Positions 1 to 7,384 of a stretch of DNA of 12,138 bases are shown piece by piece. Position 1 is the first letter of the stretch, and each line of letters starts with the position of its first letter. The position numbers and the translations under genes were made by a program. The notes under the pieces were generated by a model. It saw only the letters and a list, made by a program, of their open reading frames with translations, was not told the origin of the DNA and did not search any database. The stretch comes from Lysobacteraceae bacterium UBA6001 (GTDB lineage: Bacteria; Pseudomonadota; Gammaproteobacteria; Xanthomonadales; Xanthomonadaceae): assembly GCA_002429615.1 (NCBI GenBank), contig DJAN01000107.1:1-12138 (forward strand). Direction: 5' to 3'.

Positions 1-727
1 CGTGCGCCCGGGCGCGGACGGCGCCGATGTCGCCGCCGGGCAGGCGCTGGCCGGCCGCTACGGCACGCTGGTGCTGCAGGCCGATGGCAGCTACCGCTAC
101 GACATCGACATGAACAACCCCGAGGTGCTCGCCGCCGCCGGGCTGGGCCGCGTGCTCAGCGATGCCTTCACCTACACCATCACCGACCTGGCCGGCGCCA
201 CCAGCCAGGCGGTGCTGACGATCCAGCTCGACATCGCCGCGCCGTACATCCCGCCGGGCAGCCAGGAGGATTACTTCTCGCGCTACGACGAAGCACGTCC
301 GTCCGTCGGCGCCCTGCCCGACGTGCAGCCGGCGCTGTTCGTCGGCCCCACCGTGGAGCGGCTGGCGCTGGAGCGCTCGCTGGCCGGCGATATCGACCCT
401 GCCGCCGGCTGGCGCATCGACCCGGAACGCTACCGCGCCAGCAGCAGTATCGCCGCGGGCCTGGGTGGCGTGGGCGGTCAGTTCGTCGCCCGCGCGGTGG
501 CCGAGAGCCGCGTGGCCAGTGCGATCGACCTGGCGCGTTTCAACGAACGCGAAGGCCGCGCCAGCCTGTCCGCCGATGGCCTGCTGCCCACCCCCGGGCT
601 GCAGGCGCTGACCCCGCACGGACTGCTGCACGGTGACTTCGCACCGCGTACTTCCGAGCCCGCCGCCCGTGGTTTCTCGCGCCAGTTGCGCGGGGCCGCC
701 GACGAACGCCGCCTGCCCTCGCCCTGA
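1..727 (+). CDS. C-terminal fragment of a VCBS-repeat adhesin-like surface protein (5' end outside window)
   Basis: The reading frame is open from base 2 to the TGA at 725-727 and gives 241 residues. The GTG at base 2 is only an internal codon, so the gene starts outside the window. Residues about 18-77 (GRYGTLVLQADGSYRYDID ... DAFTYTITDLAGATSQAVLTI) match the VCBS repeat type (TIGR01965), found in tandem in large calcium-binding adhesins and biofilm proteins exported by type I secretion. After the repeat comes an unfamiliar tail of about 160 residues, rich in Arg, Ala and Pro, with a small Gly/Ala stretch near residue 155. It has no RTX nonapeptides, no LPxTG-type motif and no clear membrane segment. 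The tail might be the export or retention signal, but that is inference. The next gene begins 13 bases downstream and encodes a TolC-like protein, so this protein is probably the cargo of the transport genes that follow. I am confident of the repeat and the partial status, and unsure of the exact function. Confidence 0.8.
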   Translation, partial: VRPGADGADVAAGQALAGRYGTLVLQADGSYRYDIDMNNPEVLAAAGLGRVLSDAFTYTITDLAGATSQAVLTIQLDIAAPYIPPGSQEDYFSRYDEARPSVGALPDVQPALFVGPTVERLALERSLAGDIDPAAGWRIDPERYRASSSIAAGLGGVGGQFVARAVAESRVASAIDLARFNEREGRASLSADGLLPTPGLQALTPHGLLHGDFAPRTSEPAARGFSRQLRGAADERRLPSP

Positions 728-740
728 GACCCCGCCGACC

Positions 741-2273
741 ATGGAAAAGCCTTTCGCAGTGATCCAGCCCCGTGCGCTTGGCGTGGCCTGTGCCGTCGCG
801 CTGCTGATGGCCGGGTGCGCCAGCCAGAAGCCCAAGCCGTACAGCGAACAGGAACTGCGCGACCGCGTGGTGCAGGACCAGCAGCGCATGTATGCCGACC
901 AGGAGCCGGTGACCGCGCCGATCACGTTCTACGAAGCCGCCGCGCGGGCCTTGAAGTACAACCTGGACTATCGGCTCAAGCTGATGGAAAGCGCGCTGGC
1001 CTCGGACCTGCGCGATGTTTCCAGCCACGAGATGCTGCCGCGGCTGGTCGCCTCGGCCGGCTGGATGGGGCGCAGCAACGATTCCGGCGGCACTTCCATC
1101 GGCATCGAGGACCGCCAGGAAAGCCTGCGCCCTTCCACTTCCGAAGAGCGCTACCGCAACCTCAACAGCCTGGGCCTTAGCTGGAGCCTGCTGGATTTCG
1201 GCGTGGCGTATTACCGCAACCAGCAGAAGATCGACCAGGTGATGATGGCCGAGGAGCGCCGGCGCAAGGTCGCGCAGAACGTGCTGCAGGACGTGCGCAA
1301 CGCCTACTGGCGCGCGCTCGCCGCGCAACGGCTGATGCCCGAGGTGGACCGCCTTCTGGCGCGCACCAACCAGGCGCTGGAATCGGCGCGCAAGGCCGAG
1401 CGCGACGGCGTCACCGGCCGCCAGGAGATTCTCGCCTACCAGCGCTCGCTGCTGGATGCGGTGTACATGCTCACCGTGCGCCGGCAGGACCTGGAGTTCG
1501 CCCAGGCCGAGCTGGCCGCGCTGATGTCGCTGCCGCCGGGCTCGCGCATGGAACTGGCCGACATGCCCGAGCCCGACCTGCCCGACCAGCTCGCCCCGGT
1601 AGACCAGCTCGAACAGGTCGCGCTGCGCCAGCGCCCGGAAATCATGGAGGAGTGGTACCGCAAGCGCGTGGACGTCAACGACATCCGCATCGCCAAGGCG
1701 CAGCTGTGGCCGAACATCTCGGTCAGCGCCGGCTACCAGTACGACTCCAACAAGTATCTGTACAACAACCACTGGAGCGACACCGGCCTGCAGGTGTCGA
1801 TCAACCTGCTGCGCCTGCTGCAGTATCCCTCGCTCAACCGCGCGCAGGAATCACAGGCCAATGCCGACGACTACCGGCGCATCGCGCTGTCGATGGCGGT
1901 GCTCACCCAGGTGCGCGTGGGCGCCATGCGCTACGACCTGGCCGAACAGGAAGTGCATTTCGCCGATGAGAGCCTGCGCGTGGACAAGAGCCTGCTGGAC
2001 TATGCGCAGGCCGCGCGTGGTACCGCGCTGGGCTCGGAGCTGGAGGTGATCCGCGCCGAGAGCCGCTACCTGCTCTCGCGCTATCAGCGCGAGGCGGCGT
2101 ACTCCAGCGCGCAGGCCGCCTGGGGCCGGCTCTACAACTCGGTGGGGCTGGACGTGTTCCCCGACGAGATCCAGTCGCACGACATCAAGACCCTGGCCAC
2201 GGAGATCGAACGCACGATGCGCCGCAACGAACAGGCCGGACTGGCCGTCCCGGCGCCGGGGGCGCGCGAATGA
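741..2273 (+). CDS. TolC-family outer membrane efflux lipoprotein
   Basis: This 510-residue protein is predicted to form the outer-membrane and periplasmic exit duct of a tripartite export system. I chose the ATG at 741 because it gives a clean lipoprotein signal: a hydrophobic stretch ending in LLMAGC, with the lipidated Cys at residue 26. An upstream in-frame GTG at 633 would overlap the preceding gene by 95 bases and bury the signal. The mature part shows the twofold outer-membrane efflux (OEP/TolC) pattern. The first half has long amphipathic helices and a strand segment ending in LSWSLLDFG (around residues 146-154). The second half has the matching PNISVSAGYQYDSN strand segment from about residue 324. 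The length fits lipidated TolC relatives of the OprM/CusC type. No strong Shine-Dalgarno sequence is visible upstream. The stop overlaps the start of the next gene (ATGA at 2270-2273), which suggests translational coupling. It probably works with the two adaptors and the M50 protein encoded downstream. Confidence 0.88.
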   Translation: MEKPFAVIQPRALGVACAVALLMAGCASQKPKPYSEQELRDRVVQDQQRMYADQEPVTAPITFYEAAARALKYNLDYRLKLMESALASDLRDVSSHEMLPRLVASAGWMGRSNDSGGTSIGIEDRQESLRPSTSEERYRNLNSLGLSWSLLDFGVAYYRNQQKIDQVMMAEERRRKVAQNVLQDVRNAYWRALAAQRLMPEVDRLLARTNQALESARKAERDGVTGRQEILAYQRSLLDAVYMLTVRRQDLEFAQAELAALMSLPPGSRMELADMPEPDLPDQLAPVDQLEQVALRQRPEIMEEWYRKRVDVNDIRIAKAQLWPNISVSAGYQYDSNKYLYNNHWSDTGLQVSINLLRLLQYPSLNRAQESQANADDYRRIALSMAVLTQVRVGAMRYDLAEQEVHFADESLRVDKSLLDYAQAARGTALGSELEVIRAESRYLLSRYQREAAYSSAQAAWGRLYNSVGLDVFPDEIQSHDIKTLATEIERTMRRNEQAGLAVPAPGARE

Positions 2274-3028
2274 GCCACCGCACCTGCGCCCTCACCCTGC
2301 TGCTCGCCACCCTCGCCCTCCCCGCCGCCGCGCAGACGCGCAAGGCCCAGGATCCCTATAGCGATCCCAATGCGATCCGCGTGCTGCTCAGCGCGCAGAA
2401 CGAGACCACTTTGTCGGTGCAGATGAACGGCACGCTGGGGCCATTGAAGACGGGCCTCGGGCAGAAGGTCGCCAAGGGCGACACGCTGGTCGCGCTGGAA
2501 TGCAGCGAAGCCACCGCCCGCGCGCAGGTCGCCGAGGCCGAACTGGCGATGGCCAAGCAGAACTACGCGGCCAAGCAGAGCATGCGCAAGCTCGACGCGG
2601 TGGGCGACATCGAGGTCGCCAGTGCCCGCACGGAGATGCAGAAGGCCACCGGCGCGCGCACCCTGGCCAACACGCAGGCCGGCTACTGCCGCGTGCGCGC
2701 CCCGTTCGGCGGGCGCATCGCCAAGGTCTACGTGCGCGGCTACCAGACCGTGGCCGCCGGCACGCCGCTGTTCGACCTGGTCGGCGATGGCCCGCTGAAG
2801 CTGCGCCTCAACGTGCCCTCCAGCCAGATGCGCCGCCTGCGCGACGGCATGCCGTTCCAGCTGCAGGTGCTGGAAACCGGCAAGACCTATCCGGCGCACA
2901 TCAGCGCGGTCAATGCGCGCGTGGACGCGGTGGCGCAGACAGTGGAACTGGAAGGCCGGCTGGATGCCGAGCATCCCGAGCTGATCGCCGGCATGAGCGG
3001 CATCGCCCGGCTCGACGCCGCGCCATGA
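2270..3028 (+). CDS. Periplasmic adaptor (membrane-fusion) protein, short HlyD/RND-adaptor type
   Basis: This 252-residue protein begins with a Sec signal peptide (hydrophobic core about residues 7-18, likely cleavage after AAA at 19-21), so it should act free in the periplasm. It has the membrane-fusion-protein layout in order. The first half of a barrel-sandwich (lipoyl-like) domain comes first (about 40-75), then a short alpha hairpin (about 76-130, with the heptad-rich segment AQVAEAELAMAKQ). The second lipoyl half follows (RVRAPFGGRIAKVYVRGYQ, about 140-165), and then beta-barrel segments to the end. It is short for the family, because the hairpin is small and there is no long C-terminal membrane-proximal domain. 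Its start overlaps the upstream TolC stop and its stop overlaps the next start, so it is in the middle of the operon. It would bridge the TolC-like duct and the inner-membrane proteins. A second adaptor and a third HlyD-like domain are encoded directly downstream, so the three may form a mixed ring. The family call is firm; the partner assignment is inferred from context. Confidence 0.87.
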   Translation: MSHRTCALTLLLATLALPAAAQTRKAQDPYSDPNAIRVLLSAQNETTLSVQMNGTLGPLKTGLGQKVAKGDTLVALECSEATARAQVAEAELAMAKQNYAAKQSMRKLDAVGDIEVASARTEMQKATGARTLANTQAGYCRVRAPFGGRIAKVYVRGYQTVAAGTPLFDLVGDGPLKLRLNVPSSQMRRLRDGMPFQLQVLETGKTYPAHISAVNARVDAVAQTVELEGRLDAEHPELIAGMSGIARLDAAP

Positions 3029-4368
3029 ACGGCCCCGCCGCCGTTCCTTCCGCGCCGTGGCTGATGGCGCTGTCGGCGCTGCGCGACCGGGCGCTGGCGG
3101 CCGAATCGCTGAACGCACTGGCGTTCTCCATCGTCAACGACCCGCACCCGCTGCTGCGCTATTACCAGGGCCTGGCGTTCGATCTGTCCGGCCTGCGCCC
3201 GCGCCTGCGCGCGGTCTCGGGCCTGGCGATGCCGGAAGAAGCCTCTCCCTACCTGGTCTGGCTGGAGGGCGCCTCGCGCTGGCTTGCGCAGCAGGTGCCC
3301 GGCGAGGAACCGGCGCTGCTGTCGCGCGACACGCTCGCCGTGCCGGACGCGCTGCAGGAAGGCTGGGCCGAATGGTGGCCTGGCCACGTGTGGTGCGTGC
3401 CGCTGCACGCGCGCGACGGCGTGCGGCTCGGGCTCATCGTGTTCCTGTTCGAGGACGCGCCCGACCCTGGCCTGCTCACCCAGCTGCAACCGGTGCGCAC
3501 CACCTGGGCCTACTGCTGGCAGGCACTGGCTGGCCCGCGTCGGCGCCGCTGGTGGCCGAACCGCAAACAGCGCTGGATCGCGGCGGCCATTATGCTGGCG
3601 ATCCTGCTGCTGCCGGTGCGGCAGACCGCGCTGGCCCCGGCGGAGATCGTGTCGCGCAACAGCGAGGTGATCAGCGCACCGCTCGACGGCGTGATCGCCG
3701 AACTGCAGGTGCGCCCGAATCAGCGCGTGCGGGCCGGCCAACCGCTGCTGCGCCTCGACGAGACCACCCTGCGCAACCGCGCCGAGGTGCTGCGCCGGCA
3801 GGTGGCAGTGGCCGACGCCGAACTGATGGCCGCCAGCCAGAGCGCGTTCGACAACCCGCAGAGCAAGTCCGAACTGCTGCTGCTCACCGGCCGCTCGCAG
3901 CAGCAGCGCGCCGAACTGGCGGCGGTCGAGGCCCAGCTGCAGCGCACCGAAGTCACCGCGCCGCGTGACGGCGTGGCGGTGTTCTCCGACCCGAACGACT
4001 GGATCGGCCGGCCGGTCAACACCGGCGAGCGCATCATGCAGGTGGCCGACCCCGGGCAGCCGGCGATGCTGATCCAGCTGCCGGCGGCCGATGCCATCGC
4101 GCTGGAACGCGGCGCGCAGGTGACCTTGTTCCTCAGCGCCTATCCATTGCGTCCACTGCGCGGGCGCATCCTGGAAACCAGCTACCAGGCGCGGCCGAGC
4201 GATGACAATGTCGTCTCCTACCGCCTGCTCGCCAGCATCGAGGATGCGCCGACGCACGCGCGCCTGGGCCTGCACGGCACCGCCAAGGTCTACGGCGGGC
4301 GCGTGGTGCTGGGTTACTACCTGCTGCGCCGGCCGATCGCCGCGCTGCGCGGCTGGAGCGGGCTGTGA
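3025..4368 (+). CDS. Inner-membrane HlyD-family adaptor with N-terminal cytoplasmic GAF-like domain
   Basis: This 447-residue protein starts at the ATG overlapping the previous stop (ATGA at 3025-3028). Residues about 18-165 look like a GAF-type sensory domain, with an opening helix (SLNALAFSIVNDPHPLLRYYQG), a short AVSGLA turn and a later strand pair (VWCVPLHARDGVRLGLIVFLF). The call rests on pattern recognition and no ligand can be named. An Arg-rich stretch (about 170-183) precedes a single membrane segment at about 184-198 (IAAAIMLAILLL). By the positive-inside rule this puts the GAF-like part in the cytoplasm and the rest in the periplasm. From about residue 205 comes a HlyD-type adaptor: lipoyl half (SEVISAPLDGVIAELQVRPN), helical hairpin (about 245-305), second lipoyl half (LQRTEVTAPRDGVAVFSDP) and a beta-barrel. 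This topology would allow a cytoplasmic signal or partner to control assembly of the export complex. It overlaps the next gene by four bases (GTGA). Confidence 0.85.
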   Translation: MNGPAAVPSAPWLMALSALRDRALAAESLNALAFSIVNDPHPLLRYYQGLAFDLSGLRPRLRAVSGLAMPEEASPYLVWLEGASRWLAQQVPGEEPALLSRDTLAVPDALQEGWAEWWPGHVWCVPLHARDGVRLGLIVFLFEDAPDPGLLTQLQPVRTTWAYCWQALAGPRRRRWWPNRKQRWIAAAIMLAILLLPVRQTALAPAEIVSRNSEVISAPLDGVIAELQVRPNQRVRAGQPLLRLDETTLRNRAEVLRRQVAVADAELMAASQSAFDNPQSKSELLLLTGRSQQQRAELAAVEAQLQRTEVTAPRDGVAVFSDPNDWIGRPVNTGERIMQVADPGQPAMLIQLPAADAIALERGAQVTLFLSAYPLRPLRGRILETSYQARPSDDNVVSYRLLASIEDAPTHARLGLHGTAKVYGGRVVLGYYLLRRPIAALRGWSGL

Positions 4369-6467
4369 CCACGCTCGACCCCGCCGACCTGCCCCTGCCG
4401 CCGCTGCGCGAGGACCTGCGGCTGCAGGCGCTGCCGGCCGACCGCGGCGGCCAGCCCGGCTGGGTGATCCAGGACACGGTGGTCAACCGCTTCTACCGCA
4501 TCGGCTGGCTGGAGTTCGAAGCGCTCAGCCGCTGGGGCGGCACCGCGCGTGAACTGGCCGGGCGCATCGCACGGCATACCGCGCTGCGGCCGACCATCGA
4601 GCAGATCACCCAGTTCACCCAGTTCCTGGAACGCCACCAGCTGCTGCGCCTGCCGGCGCTGGCGCTGGAAAAACTGCGCGTGGACAGCGAGGCACGGCGC
4701 CGCTTCAGCGCGAACTGGCTGCTGCACCACTACCTGTTCTTCCGCATCCCGCTCGCCCATCCGCAGCGCTGGCTGCAGCGCACCGCCTCCCGGCTGGGCT
4801 GGCTGTTCACGCCGTGGACGGTGGTGGTGATCGGCGCGCTGAGCGTGCTCGGCCTGGTGCTGGTGGGCCGGCAGTGGGACGAATTTTCCAGCGCCGTGGT
4901 GGATTCCTTCAGCACCGAAGGGCTGCTGAGCTTCGCCGTCGCGCTGTGCGTGGCGAAACTGCTGCATGAGCTCAGCCATGCGCTGGTCGCCACGCGGCTG
5001 GGCCTGCGCGTGGCCCACATGGGCGTGGCGTTCGTGGTGATGTGGCCGATGCTCTACACCGATACCGGCGAAGCCTGGCGCCTGCCGCATGCGCGCCAGC
5101 GCCTGGCGGTGGCCAGCGCCGGCATCCTGGCCGAGCTGGCACTGGCCGGCGTGGCGACGCTGGCCTGGGCGTTGTCCGAACCGGGCGCGCTGCGCGATGC
5201 CTTCCTGTACCTGGCCACCACCGGCTGGGTGCTGAGCCTGGCGCTCAATGCCAGCCCGTTCACCCGTTTCGACGGCTATTTCATCCTGTCCGACCTGCTG
5301 GATTTCCCGAACCTGCACGAACGCTCGTTCGCCCTGGCGCGCACCGCGCTGCGGCGTGGCGTGCTCGGCCTGCGCGAGCCGTGGCCCGAGCCGCTGCCGG
5401 CGCGCTGGCGGCGTGGATTGATCGCCTTCGCGTTCGTCACCTGGATCTATCGCCTCGTGCTGTTCTTCGGCATCGCGCTGGCGGTGTACCACTTCTTCTT
5501 CAAGGCGCTGGGCATCGCGCTGTTCGTGGTCGAGGTGGGCTGGTTCATCGCCTTGCCGGTGATGCGCGAACTCGGCCACTGGTGGCGGAATCGCGCGGCG
5601 ATTCCCACGCGCTGGCGGCGCGGCCACCTGCTCGCGCTCTGCATCCTCGCGCTGGTGCTGCTGGTGCCGTGGCGCGCGCAGGTGCATGGCTACGGTGTGG
5701 CGCGTGCCACGCAGCAGTGGCGTGTCTACACGCCGTTCCCGGCACGCCTGCAGCAGGTGCATGCGCCCGGACCGGTGGCAGCCGGCGCGAGCCTGGCCGA
5801 ACTGGACCAGCCCGATATCGCCGCCAAGCTGCAGGGCACGCAGGCCAATCTGCATGCGCTGGAAGGCCAGCTCTCCGCGCTGCTGGCCGATCCGCAGGGC
5901 ATCGGTCAGCAGGCGGCGATGCGCCAACGCGCCGCCGTGCAGGTGGACGAGGCCAGCGCCGCGCACGCCGAAACCGCGCGCCTGCGTCTGCTGGCCCCGT
6001 TCGCGGGTATCTGGAGCGACGTCGATCCGCAACGCCGCCCCGGCCAGTGGATCGGCACCGGCGAGGCGCTCGGCGTGCTCTACGACCCCAGCCAATGGCG
6101 CGTGGACGCTTATGTGCGCCAGGACGATGTCTCGCGCATGCGGGTGGGCGACCGCGTGCACTTCTATCCGCGCGGCAGCGCCCGTCGCTACGACGGCACG
6201 GTGACCGCCATCGCCGGCACCCGCGCACGCCAGCTGGACTGGCCCGCGCTCGCCGACCGCTACGGCGGCCCGATCGCCACCGCGCAGCGCGAGCAGGCGC
6301 TGGTGCCGCGCCTGCCGGTGTTCCATGTGGTCATCGCGCTCGAACAGGCGCCGGCGCAGGCGCTGGAAGCTCCCGGCGAAGTGCAGGTCTCCGGCGAACG
6401 CCGCAGCCTGCTCGGCAGCGCCGGGCGCTGGATGGCGGCGACGTTCCTGCGCGAGAGCGGCTTCTGA
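4365..6467 (+). CDS. PqqD-like / M50 site-2 protease / HlyD-like three-part membrane protein (putative peptide zinc metalloprotease)
   Basis: This 700-residue protein starts at the GTG overlapping the previous stop (4365-4368). Residues about 15-98 resemble PqqD-like peptide-recognition domains (WVIQDTVVNRFYRIGWLEFEAL followed by helices). The membrane core runs from about 149 to 436 with around eight hydrophobic segments. It contains the zinc-protease motif HELSH at 201-205 and the second S2P motif NASPFTRFDGYF from N295, with D303 as the expected third metal ligand, so the active site looks intact. After the last membrane segment (about 422-436), residues 437-700 form a periplasmic HlyD-like region with lipoyl halves (TPFPARLQQVHAPGPV and LLAPFAGIWSDVDP), a short hairpin between them and a barrel. 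Related proteins are annotated as putative peptide zinc metalloproteases or site-2 protease family adaptors. Its place in an operon with a TolC protein, two adaptors and an adhesin suggests it processes or passes the exported protein through the membrane. Whether it cleaves, conducts or only anchors is unknown. Confidence 0.86.
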   Translation: MTTLDPADLPLPPLREDLRLQALPADRGGQPGWVIQDTVVNRFYRIGWLEFEALSRWGGTARELAGRIARHTALRPTIEQITQFTQFLERHQLLRLPALALEKLRVDSEARRRFSANWLLHHYLFFRIPLAHPQRWLQRTASRLGWLFTPWTVVVIGALSVLGLVLVGRQWDEFSSAVVDSFSTEGLLSFAVALCVAKLLHELSHALVATRLGLRVAHMGVAFVVMWPMLYTDTGEAWRLPHARQRLAVASAGILAELALAGVATLAWALSEPGALRDAFLYLATTGWVLSLALNASPFTRFDGYFILSDLLDFPNLHERSFALARTALRRGVLGLREPWPEPLPARWRRGLIAFAFVTWIYRLVLFFGIALAVYHFFFKALGIALFVVEVGWFIALPVMRELGHWWRNRAAIPTRWRRGHLLALCILALVLLVPWRAQVHGYGVARATQQWRVYTPFPARLQQVHAPGPVAAGASLAELDQPDIAAKLQGTQANLHALEGQLSALLADPQGIGQQAAMRQRAAVQVDEASAAHAETARLRLLAPFAGIWSDVDPQRRPGQWIGTGEALGVLYDPSQWRVDAYVRQDDVSRMRVGDRVHFYPRGSARRYDGTVTAIAGTRARQLDWPALADRYGGPIATAQREQALVPRLPVFHVVIALEQAPAQALEAPGEVQVSGERRSLLGSAGRWMAATFLRESGF

Positions 6468-6538
6468 TCGGCAACGGCCCGATTCGGCACAGATTTACAC
6501 CCCGCATTCATCCGTTGATGACATGTTCAGGTGATAGC

Positions 6539-6550
6539 CTCGTCAACGAG
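6539..6550. repeat. Short inverted repeat, possible operator
   Basis: CTCGT-CA-ACGAG is a perfect 5+5 base inverted repeat with a 2-base spacer. It lies just downstream of the AT-richer patch, about 110 bases before the small dehydrogenase subunit gene. A dimeric regulator could bind here, but a repeat this short can arise by chance, so this is only a candidate. Confidence 0.2.
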
Positions 6551-6647
6551 TCGCCCCCACCGCGATGCACGACGCGCCCGATGCGTGAAGTGAGTTCCAT
6601 CGTTCCCTTCTCCGCCTGACGCGATCCGCGCCATTGGCCAGCCCCTT

Positions 6648-6654
6648 CGGGAAG
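6648..6654 (+). promoter_or_regulatory. Ribosome binding site deciding the start at 6661
   Basis: The purine-rich CGGGAAG ends six bases before the ATG at 6661, a normal Shine-Dalgarno spacing. The alternative upstream TTG at 6634 would place this site inside the gene, so it supports the ATG. Confidence 0.55.
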
Positions 6655-6660
6655 CCCGCC

Positions 6661-7380
6661 ATGTCAAAACCTGATGAATCCCCCTCGCTGAGCCGCCGCT
6701 CCCTGTTCAAGGGCCTGGGGCTGTTGCCGCTGGCCGCCGCGCTACCCGGCTGCTCGGACCCGGTCGCCTCCGCCGACGCGCAGACCCCGGCGCCGGAATC
6801 GAAGTACGCGCCGCAGTTCTTCAACGCCGCCGAATGGGCCTTCGTGGTCGCCGCCTGCGACCGGCTGATCCCGCACGATGACATCGGCCCGGGCGCGGTG
6901 GAGGCCGGCGTGCCGGAATTCCTCGACCGCCACATGCTCACCGCGTATGCCAGCGGCGCGATCTGGTACATGCAGGGCCCGTTCCTCGAAGCGCCTGCCG
7001 AATTCGGCTACCAGGGCCGGCTTGCGCTACGCGACATCGTGCGCGTGGGCATCGGCGCGATCGACGCGCACTGCAAGCAGGCGTTCCAGGGCAAGACCTT
7101 CGCCCAGCTCGACGCCGCGCAGCAGGAAGACCTGCTCAAGGCCGCCGAGGGCGGCAAGCTGGAACTGGAAGGCATCTCCTCCAAGCTGTTCTTCTCCAAC
7201 TTCCTCGGCGAAGTGAAGAACGGCTACTTCGCCGATCCCAAGTACGGCGGCAACCGCAACATGGGCGCGTGGAAAATGATCGGCTACCCCGGCATGCGTG
7301 CGGACTACATCGACTGGATCGGCGTGCGCGACAAGGCCTATCCGCTGCCACCGGTGGATCTGTCAGGGAAGCGGGGTTGA
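6661..7380 (+). CDS. Small subunit of membrane-associated sugar dehydrogenase (gluconate 2-dehydrogenase subunit 3 family), Tat-exported
   Basis: This 239-residue protein is the gamma/small subunit of a three-part periplasmic flavoprotein dehydrogenase (Gluconate_2-dh3 family). The N-terminus carries a twin-arginine signal, SRRSLFKG at residues 11-18, followed by a hydrophobic stretch and LPGC with Cys31. The Cys could mark a Tat-dependent lipoprotein, although Pro at that position is not the usual lipobox residue. The mature part begins with FFNAAEWAFVVAACDRLIP, a typical opening of the family, and continues with PEFLDRHM and GFxD/G-type helices to the end (GGNRNMGAWKMIGYPG). In fructose and gluconate dehydrogenases the small subunit stabilises the catalytic subunit and carries it through the Tat system. 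I infer the same here because the next gene has no signal peptide. The ATG at 6661 is preferred over the TTG at 6634 because of the Shine-Dalgarno site and the Tat signal position. The next gene starts four bases after the stop. Confidence 0.88.
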   Translation: MSKPDESPSLSRRSLFKGLGLLPLAAALPGCSDPVASADAQTPAPESKYAPQFFNAAEWAFVVAACDRLIPHDDIGPGAVEAGVPEFLDRHMLTAYASGAIWYMQGPFLEAPAEFGYQGRLALRDIVRVGIGAIDAHCKQAFQGKTFAQLDAAQQEDLLKAAEGGKLELEGISSKLFFSNFLGEVKNGYFADPKYGGNRNMGAWKMIGYPGMRADYIDWIGVRDKAYPLPPVDLSGKRG

Positions 7381-7384
7381 GCGC

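Larger units (their letters stand above)
6468..6660. other. Intergenic region, probable promoter region of the dehydrogenase operon
   Basis: This 193-base gap separates the export operon from the dehydrogenase operon. Its first third is clearly less GC-rich than the genes around it (about 6490-6540), as expected for a promoter. Candidate elements are TTTACA at 6494-6499 and TTGATG at 6515-6520 as -35-like boxes, but neither has a convincing -10 box at 16-18 bases, so I do not place a promoter exactly. A short inverted repeat lies at 6539-6550. No intrinsic terminator with a T run follows the upstream operon, and no credible small gene is visible. Confidence 0.45.

Noticed and set aside
633..740. 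GTG at 633 as start of the TolC-like gene
   Set aside because: It would overlap the adhesin gene by 95 bases and put 36 unrelated residues before a good lipoprotein signal that starts at the ATG at 741.
540..6326. Long open frames on the - strand beneath the export operon (for example 540-1772, 2132-3118, 2887-4275, 4317-6326)
   Set aside because: They lie opposite genes with clear domains, and their translations are rich in Arg, Gln, His and Ala without recognisable motifs, as expected for antisense frames in GC-rich DNA.
6466..6484. Hairpin at the end of the M50 gene as a terminator
   Set aside because: The stem is only about five to six pairs with a 7-base loop and no T run, too weak for an intrinsic terminator.
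6485..6501. Sigma-54-like -24/-12 promoter (CGGCAC ... TTTACA)
   Set aside because: The -24 half is partly similar, but the -12 half reads TTAC instead of TTGC and the GG-to-GC spacing does not fit.
6634..6660. TTG at 6634 as start of the small dehydrogenase subunit
   Set aside because: The ATG at 6661 has a better placed Shine-Dalgarno site and leaves the twin-arginine motif at a normal distance from the N-terminus.
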